The notes below the pieces were generated by a model. It was not told where the DNA came from. It saw nothing but the letters and a program-made list of their open reading frames with translations, and did no database searches. This document shows, in pieces, positions 19,401-26,191 of a DNA stretch of 41,676 nt. The number at the start of each line of letters is the position of its first letter. The first letter of the stretch is position 1. The position numbers and the translations under genes are program-made. The stretch covers positions 1 through 41,676 of the forward strand of contig MHFR01000004.1 in NCBI GenBank assembly GCA_001804285.1, written 5' to 3'. The stretch comes from Candidatus Danuiimicrobium aquiferis. Lineage in GTDB: Bacteria > Omnitrophota > Omnitrophia > Omnitrophales > Danuiimicrobiaceae.

Positions 19401-20095
19401 CGAAGCACGGGATGTTCGGGAGATAACGCGCGCCTGCGATGTTCAAAAACAAGTTTGTCGTCAATCATCGCGCGCATTACTTCTTTAGAAACCACTTCGA
19501 TTTTAGCGACTTCATGAGAAGTTCTAAACCCATCAAAGAAATGAAGAAACGGAATGCGCGATTCGAGCGTCACGGCCTGCGCGATGAGCGCACAGTCCAT
19601 CGCTTCTTGAACGTTTGTAGAGTCTAACAAAGCAAAACCGGTCGCACGCGCCGCCATCACGTCACTATGGTCACCAAAAATCGAAAGCGCCTGCGCAGCA
19701 AGTGAACGGGCGGACACATGAAAAACCGTCGGCGTCAGTTCACCGGCAATCTTATACATATTCGGAATCATGAGGAGTAGCCCCTGGGAAGCAGTAAATG
19801 TCGTTGATAACGAACCCGTCTGAAGAGCTCCGTGAACCGCGCCTGCGGCCCCACCTTCACTTTGCATTTCAATCACAAGCGGACAAGTTCCCCACAGGTT
19901 GAGTTTTCCTTCGGACATCCATTGATCCGCCCATTCGCCCATGGTGGAGGACGGTGTAATCGGATAAATGGCCATCACTTCATTGAGATGATACCCCATA
20001 TAGGCCGCAGCTTCATTTCCATCCATCGTATAAAACTGCTTTTTACTTTTTGTTTCCGATTGAGCTACTGTCGTTCCATCCGCTTGATATGCCAT
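16451..20095 (-). CDS. nifJ: Pyruvate:ferredoxin (flavodoxin) oxidoreductase, single-chain
   Basis: Oxidises pyruvate and CoA to acetyl-CoA, CO2 and reduced ferredoxin. The 1214-residue fused enzyme shows, in order: the alpha-type domain (MDGNEAAAYMGYHLNEV, YPITPSSTMGEWADQW), domain II, the gamma-type domain (RFGPNPIRAPYLI), two [4Fe-4S] ferredoxin motifs (CIQCGKCNIVCP and CTGCGVCVNTCP), and the TPP-binding beta-type domain (ACAGCGETAY, NATGCSSIYGG, GGDGWAYDIGFGGLDH, DTEVYSNTGGQMS). Complete, with GAGGAG upstream of the ATG. Flanked by the ADP-forming acetyl-CoA synthetase upstream and the DHOD-like gene downstream, which fits fermentative acetate formation; the ferredoxin can feed the hydrogenase encoded at 36-41 kb. 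Confidence 0.97.
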   Translation of the reverse strand: MAYQADGTTVAQSETKSKKQFYTMDGNEAAAYMGYHLNEVMAIYPITPSSTMGEWADQWMSEGKLNLWGTCPLVIEMQSEGGAAGAVHGALQTGSLSTTFTASQGLLLMIPNMYKIAGELTPTVFHVSARSLAAQALSIFGDHSDVMAARATGFALLDSTNVQEAMDCALIAQAVTLESRIPFLHFFDGFRTSHEVAKIEVVSKEVMRAMIDDKLVFEHRRRALSPEHPVLRGTAQNPDVYFQARETVNPFYAKCPDITQNVMDRFAKFTGRQYKLFEYYGLSDAERIIVLMGSGCETVRDTVEYLTRKGEKVGVLCVRLYRPFDIKRFLGVLPQTTKSLAVLDRTKEPGCAGEPLYLDCVNAIEEGYREGWAKFNQRPMLIGGRYGLSSKEFTPAMVKGVFDVLKQSKPKNHFTVGIHDDVSDTSISYDPQFSIEPENVHRALFYGLGSDGTVGANKNSIKIIGENTTNYAQGYFVYDSKKAGAVTVSHVRFGPNPIRAPYLISQAHFIGCHQFVFLEKYNMLKYLLPGGTFLLNSYYGPNEVWASLPRMVQEQLVQKKAKLYVIDAYKVANDAGMGGRMNTIMQTCFFAISGVLLRAEAIEAIKGTIRKTYGKKGEEIVQMNLKAVDRTLANLFEVKVPEQVSSAIEMPPPVSKEADQYVRDVLGEIVAGRGDELPVSAFPVDGTFPTATSRWEKRNIAQEIPVWDPEVCIQCGKCNIVCPHGVIRAKISDPKYLEKAPKTFKSKDFRDNELKGYKFTIQIAPEDCTGCGVCVNTCPAKNKSEAKLKAINMQPQLPLREQEKENWNFFLSIPDPDRTKLKTNLIRSQQLQRPLFEFSSACAGCGETAYLKLMSQLFGDRAVIANATGCSSIYGGNLPMTPWSKNADGRGPAWCNSLFEDNAEFGLGFRISIDKQTEFACELVKKLSDQIGGDLANALLSADQKTEAGIQEQRNRVKSLKEKLAGINTPEAKQLFEIADMLVKKSVWIIGGDGWAYDIGFGGLDHVLASGKNVNILVLDTEVYSNTGGQMSKATPRGAVAKFASGGKAAPKKDLGMIAMSYGSVYVARVALGAKDDQVLKAFLEAEAYDGPSIIIAYAHCVAHGITMKTGLQNQKAAVESGQWVLYRFNPERLKQGENPLVLDSAAPKIPVENYMMAENRFKMLSKINPEAAKQFLKEAQEDANLRWQTYQSLASRTYGAGHEAPPQPPVENK

Positions 20096-20279
20096 TTGCT
20101 TTTCTCCTCATTAATGATATTGAATCTTTCTTTCAAAATTAGCTTTTAAAATTACAAAAATCAAAAATGATAAATTGTTTTTCTCTGCAAATTTTCAAAT
20201 GATGACTTCACGAGTGAAATACGATTCTTTCGAGAAGAGAGTCCGAATCAACACAACGCGAGAACAACTTTGGAAGTTC

Positions 20280-22454
20280 TCAGGATTTCAGAATGAGTCT
20301 TGCATCGATAACGTGGGCACCTTCTCCGGCATCATAAACCATCAACGGATTGATATCAATTTCCACAACATCCGTCAGCTCACATGAAAGCTGCGACAGC
20401 CGCAGCAACGAATTTTTAATCGCTTCAATATCTGCCGGTTTTTGTCCGCGAACTCCTTTTAAAACCGAATAGGCTCTGATCGATTCGATCATGCCAAGCG
20501 CACTCGCTTCGCGAATCGGCGCCAGCCGAAACGTAACATCCTTAAACACTTCCACAAACGTCCCTCCCAATCCGAACATGATAAGCGGCCCAAAGTGAGG
20601 ATCGTTATCCATTCCGAGAATCACTTCGCGCCCCTTTTTCCCCATTGCTTGTATGAGAATTCCGTCTACTTTCGCTTTGGGCTGACTCGCCGCCACCCGT
20701 TTCATCATTTCCTGAAATTCAGTTTCCACTTCCTTGCCGTTTTGCAGGTTAATTTTGACACCGCCTACATCCAGTTTATGAATGATGTCCGGTGACACAA
20801 TTTTCATCGCTACGGGAAAGCCGATTTCTTTTGCTTTCTTTGATGCCTCGGACGCGCTTTTCGCCAGGTGAAAAACCGGCATAGAAAATCCGTAAACCTG
20901 CAAAACTCTAAGCGATTGTTCGACCGTAAGCAATCTCTGCCCGTTCTGTCTCGCTTCATTAATGATCGCCCGTGCTGCAGCATTGTCAGTTTTGAACATC
21001 ACAACTTTTGTTTTGCTTCGCTCACCCCATTTTTTGAAACGAACCATCGCACTCAATGTCTTCGCGGCTAGTTCGGGAAATCGGTACTGCGGAATATGAT
21101 TGTCTTCCAATATTTTAACACCCGGAAGCACATCCACCGCCCCCATGAAACAAGCAAAAATAGTTTTATCGGTCGTCTTGTTGATATCCACTATTGTTTG
21201 CGCTGTTTCCTTTATTTCCGTCATCGCCTGCGGGGTCAAAATCACCAAAATCGCGTCAATATTCGGATCATTAATGACGCAGCGCAATGCATGCTCATAT
21301 CTGTCATGAAACGCATCGCCGATCACATCAACCGGATTTGAAAAATTGGCCGTTGGCGGAAGCACTTTCTTCAATTCTTCCTGGGTTTCCGGTTTTAGAA
21401 CCGGCATTTGGAGGCCGCTTCCGATACAGGCATCCGTCGCCATGATTCCTGGCCCCCCGGCATTTGTTACAATCGCAACCCGATCTCCCTTCGGCAATTT
21501 TGGGCTTGAAAGACCAATCGCCAAGTTAAACATTTCCTCAAGCGACTCTGCTCGAATCACGCCGGACTGTTCAAAAATCGCATTGTAAGCACTGTCCGAC
21601 CCGGCCAGAGATCCGGTATGAGAACTGGCAGCTTTTGCGCCCTGTGCAGTCCTTCCGGACTTGATCGCAATAATCGGCTTTTTATTCTCCTGCTCGCCGG
21701 TAATCTCTCGCGCAAGTTCAATAAATGCTTGGCCGTCGACTAAATCCTCGACATACATCAAAATCGCTTTGGTTTTCGGATCATCTTTCAAATATTCAAG
21801 AAAGCAAAGTTCATCAATGTCCGCTTTATTACCAAAACTGACAAACTTCGAAAACCCGATATTCTCCCCTTTCGCATAATCCAACACGGCCGTGCACAAA
21901 GCACCGCTTTGTGAAAGAAATGCGATATTCCCTTCATCTGGCATCCGCTGCGCAAAACTTGCGTTTAACTTCACTTTCGGATCCGTGTTAATCAGGCCCA
22001 AACAATTCGGTCCCATGAGCGGAATATTATTTTTCTGCGCCATCTCCGCCAATTCTTTCTCAAGAGCAGCACCTTCTTTACCGGTTTCCTTGAACCCGGC
22101 GGAAATAACAATCACAGCTTTCACACCGCCGTCAATACACTCTTTGAATGCTGCGAGGATAGCAAGGGACGGCAAAATCAGTACGGCGAGATCAACTTGT
22201 TTGCCAATGTCCTTTATCGTCGGATAGCATTTGAGTCCGAGAATTTCATCCGCCTTCGGATTCACAGCATATAAATCTCCTTTGTAATTATCAATCATGT
22301 TTTTCAGAATGGAAAATCCGACAGATCCTTTTCGGCGCGAAGCACCAACAATGGCAACACTTTTGGGACTAAACAGAAGTTCGAACGAGGCTCTTTTTTC
22401 TTCTTTCAAGGTCGGTTCCTTTCGGATGCTCTTCTGATTGGCTAAGATATCCAT
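20280..22454 (-). CDS. Acetate--CoA ligase (ADP-forming), fused alpha-beta subunits
   Basis: Conserves the energy of acetyl-CoA as ATP: acetyl-CoA + ADP + Pi gives acetate + ATP + CoA. The 724-residue protein has the CoA-binding Rossmann domain (SVAIVGASRRKGSVGFSIL), two succinyl-CoA-synthetase-like domains with the phospho-acceptor His (H279 in SSHTGSLAGSD), and a C-terminal ATP-grasp domain (about 490-724; GFPVAMKIVSPDIIHKLDVG). The fused order alpha-then-beta is common in bacterial ACD enzymes. Substrate could also be another acyl-CoA. It precedes nifJ by 184 bp on the same strand, a coherent pyruvate-to-acetate pair. The ATG at 22454 has a plausible promoter at 22489-22517. Confidence 0.9.
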   Translation of the reverse strand: MDILANQKSIRKEPTLKEEKRASFELLFSPKSVAIVGASRRKGSVGFSILKNMIDNYKGDLYAVNPKADEILGLKCYPTIKDIGKQVDLAVLILPSLAILAAFKECIDGGVKAVIVISAGFKETGKEGAALEKELAEMAQKNNIPLMGPNCLGLINTDPKVKLNASFAQRMPDEGNIAFLSQSGALCTAVLDYAKGENIGFSKFVSFGNKADIDELCFLEYLKDDPKTKAILMYVEDLVDGQAFIELAREITGEQENKKPIIAIKSGRTAQGAKAASSHTGSLAGSDSAYNAIFEQSGVIRAESLEEMFNLAIGLSSPKLPKGDRVAIVTNAGGPGIMATDACIGSGLQMPVLKPETQEELKKVLPPTANFSNPVDVIGDAFHDRYEHALRCVINDPNIDAILVILTPQAMTEIKETAQTIVDINKTTDKTIFACFMGAVDVLPGVKILEDNHIPQYRFPELAAKTLSAMVRFKKWGERSKTKVVMFKTDNAAARAIINEARQNGQRLLTVEQSLRVLQVYGFSMPVFHLAKSASEASKKAKEIGFPVAMKIVSPDIIHKLDVGGVKINLQNGKEVETEFQEMMKRVAASQPKAKVDGILIQAMGKKGREVILGMDNDPHFGPLIMFGLGGTFVEVFKDVTFRLAPIREASALGMIESIRAYSVLKGVRGQKPADIEAIKNSLLRLSQLSCELTDVVEIDINPLMVYDAGEGAHVIDARLILKS

Positions 22455-22488
22455 AACGTCTTTTTATAAAAACATTTAAAGAACTCTT

Positions 22489-22517
22489 AGTTTATCAAAT
22501 TTTCTTGAAAAATCCAA
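22489..22517 (-). promoter_or_regulatory. Possible promoter of the ADP-forming acetyl-CoA synthetase gene
   Basis: Minus strand: TTGGAT (22512-22517), a 17-bp spacer, and TAAACT (22489-22494) preceded by TGA, an extended -10. In the same divergent AT-rich spacer, a dyad ATCGAAAATTCGAT lies at 22543-22556 and could be an operator; no plus-strand promoter was convincing. Confidence 0.35.
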
Positions 22518-22684
22518 TGGAATTTACATCTTAATTGTTGTGATCGAAAATTCGATTATTTTCAATTATTATCGGCTATATTCAGAAAAAATTACCGTAA
22601 AATATTATTAACTTTATTTGAAGTTCCGGTCCGGTTTGCCGAAAAACGAATGGACATGACTCATTGTCAAAAAAGGACACCCGT

Positions 22685-23155
22685 ATGACGGATTCTTATT
22701 TCATGAAATTAGCCATCGGAAAAGCAAAAACAGGTATAAAAAAAGGCCAAACACCGTTCAGTGCCTGCATTGTTAAAAATGGAAAAGTAGTAAGTTGTGC
22801 ACATAACCTCGTTTGGAAAAATACGGATATTACAGCGCATGCAGAAATCAACGCCATTCGCCAAGCTTGCAAAAAATTAAAATCGATCGATCTTTCGGGC
22901 TGCGTTATCTATTCGACTTGCGAACCCTGCCCGATGTGCTTTTCGGCAATTCACTGGGCAAAAATTTATGAAATTATTTACGGAACAACGATTAACGATG
23001 CAAAAAAATTGGGATTTAATGAATTGACGGTTTCAAATCGCAAGCTGAAATCGCTCGGTAAAAGCCCGCTCAAAATCCGAGGTAGCGTGTGCCGGAAAGA
23101 AAATCTGGCGCTGTTTAATGATTGGAAGAAATTAAACGGTGAAAAAATTTATTAA
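22685..23155 (+). CDS. Nucleoside/guanine deaminase (GuaD-like, CDA fold)
   Basis: Zinc-dependent deaminase of 156 residues. Zinc ligands and catalytic Glu are in TAHAEINAIRQAC and CEPCPMC, both intact. The order TAHAE..AIRQAC, STCEPCPMC, AIHWAK and the aromatic C-terminal tail ending KIY resemble Bacillus subtilis GuaD (guanine to xanthine), more than TadA. The ATG at 22685 has AAAAAGGA seven bases upstream; an in-frame TTG at 22664 is less likely. First of two plus-strand deaminase genes, divergent from the acetyl-CoA synthetase gene. The substrate is inferred by resemblance. Confidence 0.85.
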   Translation: MTDSYFMKLAIGKAKTGIKKGQTPFSACIVKNGKVVSCAHNLVWKNTDITAHAEINAIRQACKKLKSIDLSGCVIYSTCEPCPMCFSAIHWAKIYEIIYGTTINDAKKLGFNELTVSNRKLKSLGKSPLKIRGSVCRKENLALFNDWKKLNGEKIY

Positions 23156-23181
23156 TATAACAAAAGAGAATACAACATCTG

Positions 23182-23208
23182 TAGGGAACAGTCGCGACCG
23201 TTCCCTGC
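23182..23208. repeat. Short palindromic repeat between the deaminase genes
   Basis: AGGGAAC (23183-23189) pairs with GTTCCCT (23200-23206) around a GTCGCGAC centre, itself palindromic. Probably a dispersed repeat; no T run follows directly. Confidence 0.5.
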
Positions 23209-23244
23209 GAAGTTAAATTACCACGATGTAACGGAGAGTTTTTT

Positions 23245-23682
23245 ATGGAAGACCGATTCTTGAAAGCAGCGATTGAGGAAGCGAAAAAAGGATTGAGCGA
23301 AGGCGGAATTCCGATCGGCTCGGTACTCGTCAAGGATGGAAAAATCATCGGCAGAGGCCATAACAAGCGCGTTCAGGAAAACAATCCTGTGATGCATGCA
23401 GAAACCGATTGTCTTCATAGTGCCGGAAGAATCGGAACTTATCGCGACACAACGCTTTATTCAACACTCATGCCCTGCTATTTTTGCGCCGGAGCGGCGG
23501 TTCAATTTGGAATCAAGAAAGTAATCGTGGGTGAATCTAAAACCTTCGCAGGTGCGCGTAAATTCATGGAATCGCACGGCATTGGAGTCGTTGACTTGCA
23601 CAACACCGAATGCATTCAAATGATGGAAGACTTTATCCGCAAAAATCCAAAACTTTGGAATGAGGATATCGGGGAGCTGTGA
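23245..23682 (+). CDS. Cytosine deaminase, yeast (Fcy1) type
   Basis: CDA-fold deaminase of 145 residues, likely converting cytosine to uracil. It follows yeast cytosine deaminase along its length: EGGIPIGSVLVKDGKIIGRG, HN-R-Q, the zinc site MHAETD and MPCYFC, the GIKKVIVGES strand, and the C-terminal WNEDIGEL (yeast WFEDIGE), which lines the active site. Bacterial cytosine deaminases are usually the unrelated amidohydrolase CodA, so this is the less common type. ATG with GGAGA upstream. It follows the GuaD-like gene by 89 bp, suggesting a small base-salvage unit, and converges on the SPFH gene. Confidence 0.85.
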   Translation: MEDRFLKAAIEEAKKGLSEGGIPIGSVLVKDGKIIGRGHNKRVQENNPVMHAETDCLHSAGRIGTYRDTTLYSTLMPCYFCAGAAVQFGIKKVIVGESKTFAGARKFMESHGIGVVDLHNTECIQMMEDFIRKNPKLWNEDIGEL

Positions 23683-23686
23683 AGGA

Positions 23687-23764
23687 AGTCGGCAGTCGAC
23701 AGTTAGCAGTAGGCAATTATCAAGAAAAAATCACCTGCTGATTGCCGACTGACGACTGCCGACT
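23687..23764. repeat. Imperfect inverted repeat between convergent genes
   Basis: AGTCGGCAGTCG... at 23687 is mirrored by CGACTGCCGACT ending at 23764; inside, GGCAAT mirrors ATTGCC. It fills the gap between the plus-strand cytosine deaminase and the minus-strand SPFH gene. It may work as a bidirectional terminator, though without strong T runs; similar GTCGGCAGTC palindromes are dispersed repeats in other genomes. Confidence 0.55.
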
Positions 23765-23768
23765 AATT

Positions 23769-24569
23769 TCAAACCCGCGCCTTCTCTTTCGTCTTAAACC
23801 GGCTGGCTTCCATGATCGGAATATTGGCTTCGGTCGGAACGTAAATCACTTCTTTTTCGTTTGACTTGAGCCCCTGAATCCAAAGATACTTGAGATAAGT
23901 CTCGTCAATACTTCCGGCGATGATTTTATTGCTTTGCGCGACACCTTCTGCGCGGGCAACTTCAATTTCGGCGTCTTTCTTGGCCTTTTGAAGCTCAAAT
24001 TCCTTTTGAAGCGCTTCTTGCTCGGCTTTTAATTTCGCTTCAATACTCAGTGAAAATGTCGGGGGCAATTTAACATCTCTCAATAATACATCTTGAATTA
24101 TAATTCCCTTTTCACTCAATTTGGATTTAAGAAAATCATTCATCTTTTGCCCGATTTCCTTCCGTCCGTCTTCGCTGTATAACGATTTCACCGCATATCC
24201 GCTGGCTACATTTCTAATGGCTTCCCTGACATACGGCTCCAGCACAACCGAAACATAATCAGCGCCAATCATTCTTCTGACAAGGCCCGCTTTCTCGGCA
24301 GGAACATTGTAAAGAATGGAAATATCAAGTTGCGAAATCAATCCTTCAGACGAAGGAACGTTCGCCATTTCTTTCAATTCCTGCGTCTTCACATTCCATA
24401 TCTCAACGGTCGTAACCAGCGGATTGTAAACATGCCATCCGCCTTTTAATACTTTGTCTGAAATTCGGCCAAACGTAATCTTCACTCCGACTTGTCCGTC
24501 TTCAATTTGAGCGCAGCCCGTTAAAAATAGACAACTTAAACAACAAATAGCAACCATCAGTTTTTTCAT
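23769..24569 (-). CDS. SPFH/prohibitin-like lipoprotein
   Basis: A 266-residue protein with a lipoprotein signal (LFLTGC, lipidation at C19) followed by an SPFH/prohibitin domain (GQVGVKITFGRISDKVLKGGWHVYNPLV; ISILYNVPAEKAG; EPYVREAIRNVASGY) and a coiled-coil stretch rich in E, A and K (about 185-225), the usual stomatin/prohibitin layout. Such proteins form membrane-bound oligomeric rings. Most bacterial SPFH proteins are anchored by a transmembrane helix; here a lipobox Cys replaces it. The residue after Cys is Ala, so outer-membrane sorting is expected in a Gram-negative. ATG with GAGGAG upstream. Function unknown; it converges on the cytosine deaminase gene. Confidence 0.82.
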   Translation of the reverse strand: MKKLMVAICCLSCLFLTGCAQIEDGQVGVKITFGRISDKVLKGGWHVYNPLVTTVEIWNVKTQELKEMANVPSSEGLISQLDISILYNVPAEKAGLVRRMIGADYVSVVLEPYVREAIRNVASGYAVKSLYSEDGRKEIGQKMNDFLKSKLSEKGIIIQDVLLRDVKLPPTFSLSIEAKLKAEQEALQKEFELQKAKKDAEIEVARAEGVAQSNKIIAGSIDETYLKYLWIQGLKSNEKEVIYVPTEANIPIMEASRFKTKEKARV

Positions 24570-24668
24570 TTTCTTCTCCTCATCATTACTTTTGTTTAGG
24601 ATAAAAACGATAACTCACTGGGAGGAATCATATCATCACTATCACAAAAAACACAACATATCTTCTGT

Positions 24669-24983
24669 TCAATTACTTTTCTTTGGACCGGCACAATATT
24701 CTGCACTTCTTTCCGTTTTCCACTTTATGGGAAAATCACGGCATTGCTGCGGACGGACACTGTAAATTTCGCATTTTGTTTCTTTAAGAAAAACGCAGGT
24801 TTCGTCGGGGTGTTTTTTAAGAACAAGTTTTTGGCGGTCGAGAAGATCGCAATATTTACGGTTGAATTCGTAGATATCCTCAATGAGTGCGCCGGCAATT
24901 GTGGCTGCTTCGCCTGCCGTCAAATAAACAAATCCACTCTGGCGACAACACGTGCCGCATTGCGCACACGAAAAATCTGACAT
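24669..24983 (-). CDS. YkgJ-family cysteine-cluster protein
   Basis: Small cytoplasmic protein of 104 residues with the CxxCxxCC cluster near the start (CAQCGTCCR) and further Cys at ETCVFL, KCEIYSVRPQQCRDFP and YC. This matches the YkgJ/UPF0153 zinc- or iron-binding family, whose function is not established. The ATG at 24983 puts the Cys motif at the N-terminus as in the family; the frame runs on to a TTG at 25082, but without a ribosome site. The next upstream gene (cyclase-like) is 238 bp away; that gap holds a partial GGGACAGG-type repeat near 25190 and a weak hairpin, and nothing else is seen in it. Confidence 0.8.
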   Translation of the reverse strand: MSDFSCAQCGTCCRQSGFVYLTAGEAATIAGALIEDIYEFNRKYCDLLDRQKLVLKKHPDETCVFLKETKCEIYSVRPQQCRDFPIKWKTERSAEYCAGPKKSN

Positions 24984-25221
24984 TATTTTGCACCAATTTT
25001 TGTCATTCTCAAATGTTCTCCTGAGGGACAGAGCGTAAATGACCTTGTACCGTTTAAAATAGTGCCGGAAGATATGAAGCAATTTAAAACAAGCGGAAAC
25101 AGATATTTCGCTAACTCAAACAGTGTCTGTCCTTTGAGCTTCATTGAAATATTGCAAAGATATATTTAATGAAAGCTATAGTGTGACCTGTCCCCTCGGT
25201 TTGTGCCTGGCATGTTTACGT

Positions 25222-26055
25222 TTATGTCCCTATTTTCCTGTTGCAAGCCGTCAAAACGGAATCGGGTTTTTTGATTAATAGGGTATTTGGCTTTTGCAGC
25301 CGATTTCGTTTAGCGTATTCATCAATTTTGCAATTATGATAAGTCTGAAACCAATAGTATTTTTGCAACACTTTGGGGACGTTTTCTTCGAGGGGAGTTC
25401 TTATTCTTACCAATAATTCTCGCAAAAAAGTATCCTCAGACGGGTAAAGCGGTTCTCCACTATTACCAAAAAATACATTATATAAATCTAAATAACGCAA
25501 TCCATCAGCGTCTCTGAGAAACAACTCTTCAAATAAATCACTCTGCCTATCTACGAGGAATTTATATAAAGTATCGGTTATTAATATCCTTGGAAAATTT
25601 GCTATTTTTTCTAATTCTACAGATTGAACCAAAGCCTTACTAAAAATGAATTGGTTCTTTGAGTCGATTAAAGAGGATTGAAAATGCTGCCCGTTTGCGA
25701 TTCCACCCCGCACATAGTGGTTAAGTTTATGCAAAATCTTGAGGCTAAACCAAGCCACAACTTGAAAAAAGACATAAGCGCAGACAAATTGTTTCTCCGT
25801 TTCTGGTTCCAAATCCCCAGGAGGATTGCTGATATCTAAGGCCAAAAGTATTGAGTCACTGACAACTTGTATATCTATTGCGCGCAAAATAGCATCAATG
25901 CTTTGGCTGCTCTTCTGCAAACGAAATTGCTGAAGAATTTCTTCCATGATTTTGAATATTTTACGATGGGTGCCCTCTTGTGAAAAATTCACAATCTTTT
26001 TATACCCAAGGATGTCAAGATAGCAGATCAGGCAATCAGAACTTTCGATGGTCAT
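25222..26055 (-). CDS. Divergent class III nucleotidyl cyclase-like protein (function unknown)
   Basis: A 277-residue protein without a recognised name. Its motif order fits a degenerate class III cyclase fold: CYLDILGYKKIV (D14, like the first metal Asp in D-I-x-G-F), VVSDSILLAL (D67, like the second metal Asp), VRGGIANGQHF (116-125, like R-x-GIH-x-G) and FSKALVQSVELE (138-149, like G-x-x-VN-x-A-x-RL), then a PRILIT strand. These are pattern-based assignments. If real, both metal Asp residues are kept. ATG with AGAGG upstream. The gene is visibly more AT-rich than its neighbours, suggesting transfer. Upstream, after a large cruciform, is fic. A signalling or phage-defence role is speculation. 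Confidence 0.5.
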   Translation of the reverse strand: MTIESSDCLICYLDILGYKKIVNFSQEGTHRKIFKIMEEILQQFRLQKSSQSIDAILRAIDIQVVSDSILLALDISNPPGDLEPETEKQFVCAYVFFQVVAWFSLKILHKLNHYVRGGIANGQHFQSSLIDSKNQFIFSKALVQSVELEKIANFPRILITDTLYKFLVDRQSDLFEELFLRDADGLRYLDLYNVFFGNSGEPLYPSEDTFLRELLVRIRTPLEENVPKVLQKYYWFQTYHNCKIDEYAKRNRLQKPNTLLIKKPDSVLTACNRKIGT

Positions 26056-26089
26056 TTTTTGCCTCTATGCGATTAATTTTTCAACACCT

Positions 26090-26178
26090 ACAAAACGGTA
26101 CCTGTTCCGGCGGTACAGGGTTCACGCTGAAGAGAAGTTGAACCCTGTACTTTTGGAACAGGTACCGTTGCGTTGTAG
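26090..26178. repeat. Long double inverted repeat between fic and the cyclase-like gene
   Basis: Outer arms ACGGTACCTGTTCC (26095-26108) and its exact complement (26155-26168); inner arms GTACAGGGTTCA (26113-26124) and its complement (26139-26150). The outer match extends to CTACAA/TTGTAG if a 3-nt bulge is allowed. It could form a large cruciform or terminator after fic, or be a small non-autonomous mobile element. There is no T run typical of an intrinsic terminator. Confidence 0.75.
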
Positions 26179-26191
26179 CAGCCGTTGTTAG

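Noticed and set aside
20207-20218. TTCACGAGTGAA upstream of nifJ as a Rex operator
   Set aside because: Arms are only five bases, the half-site lacks the TTGTGA form, and no promoter was found in register; kept only as a weak possibility.
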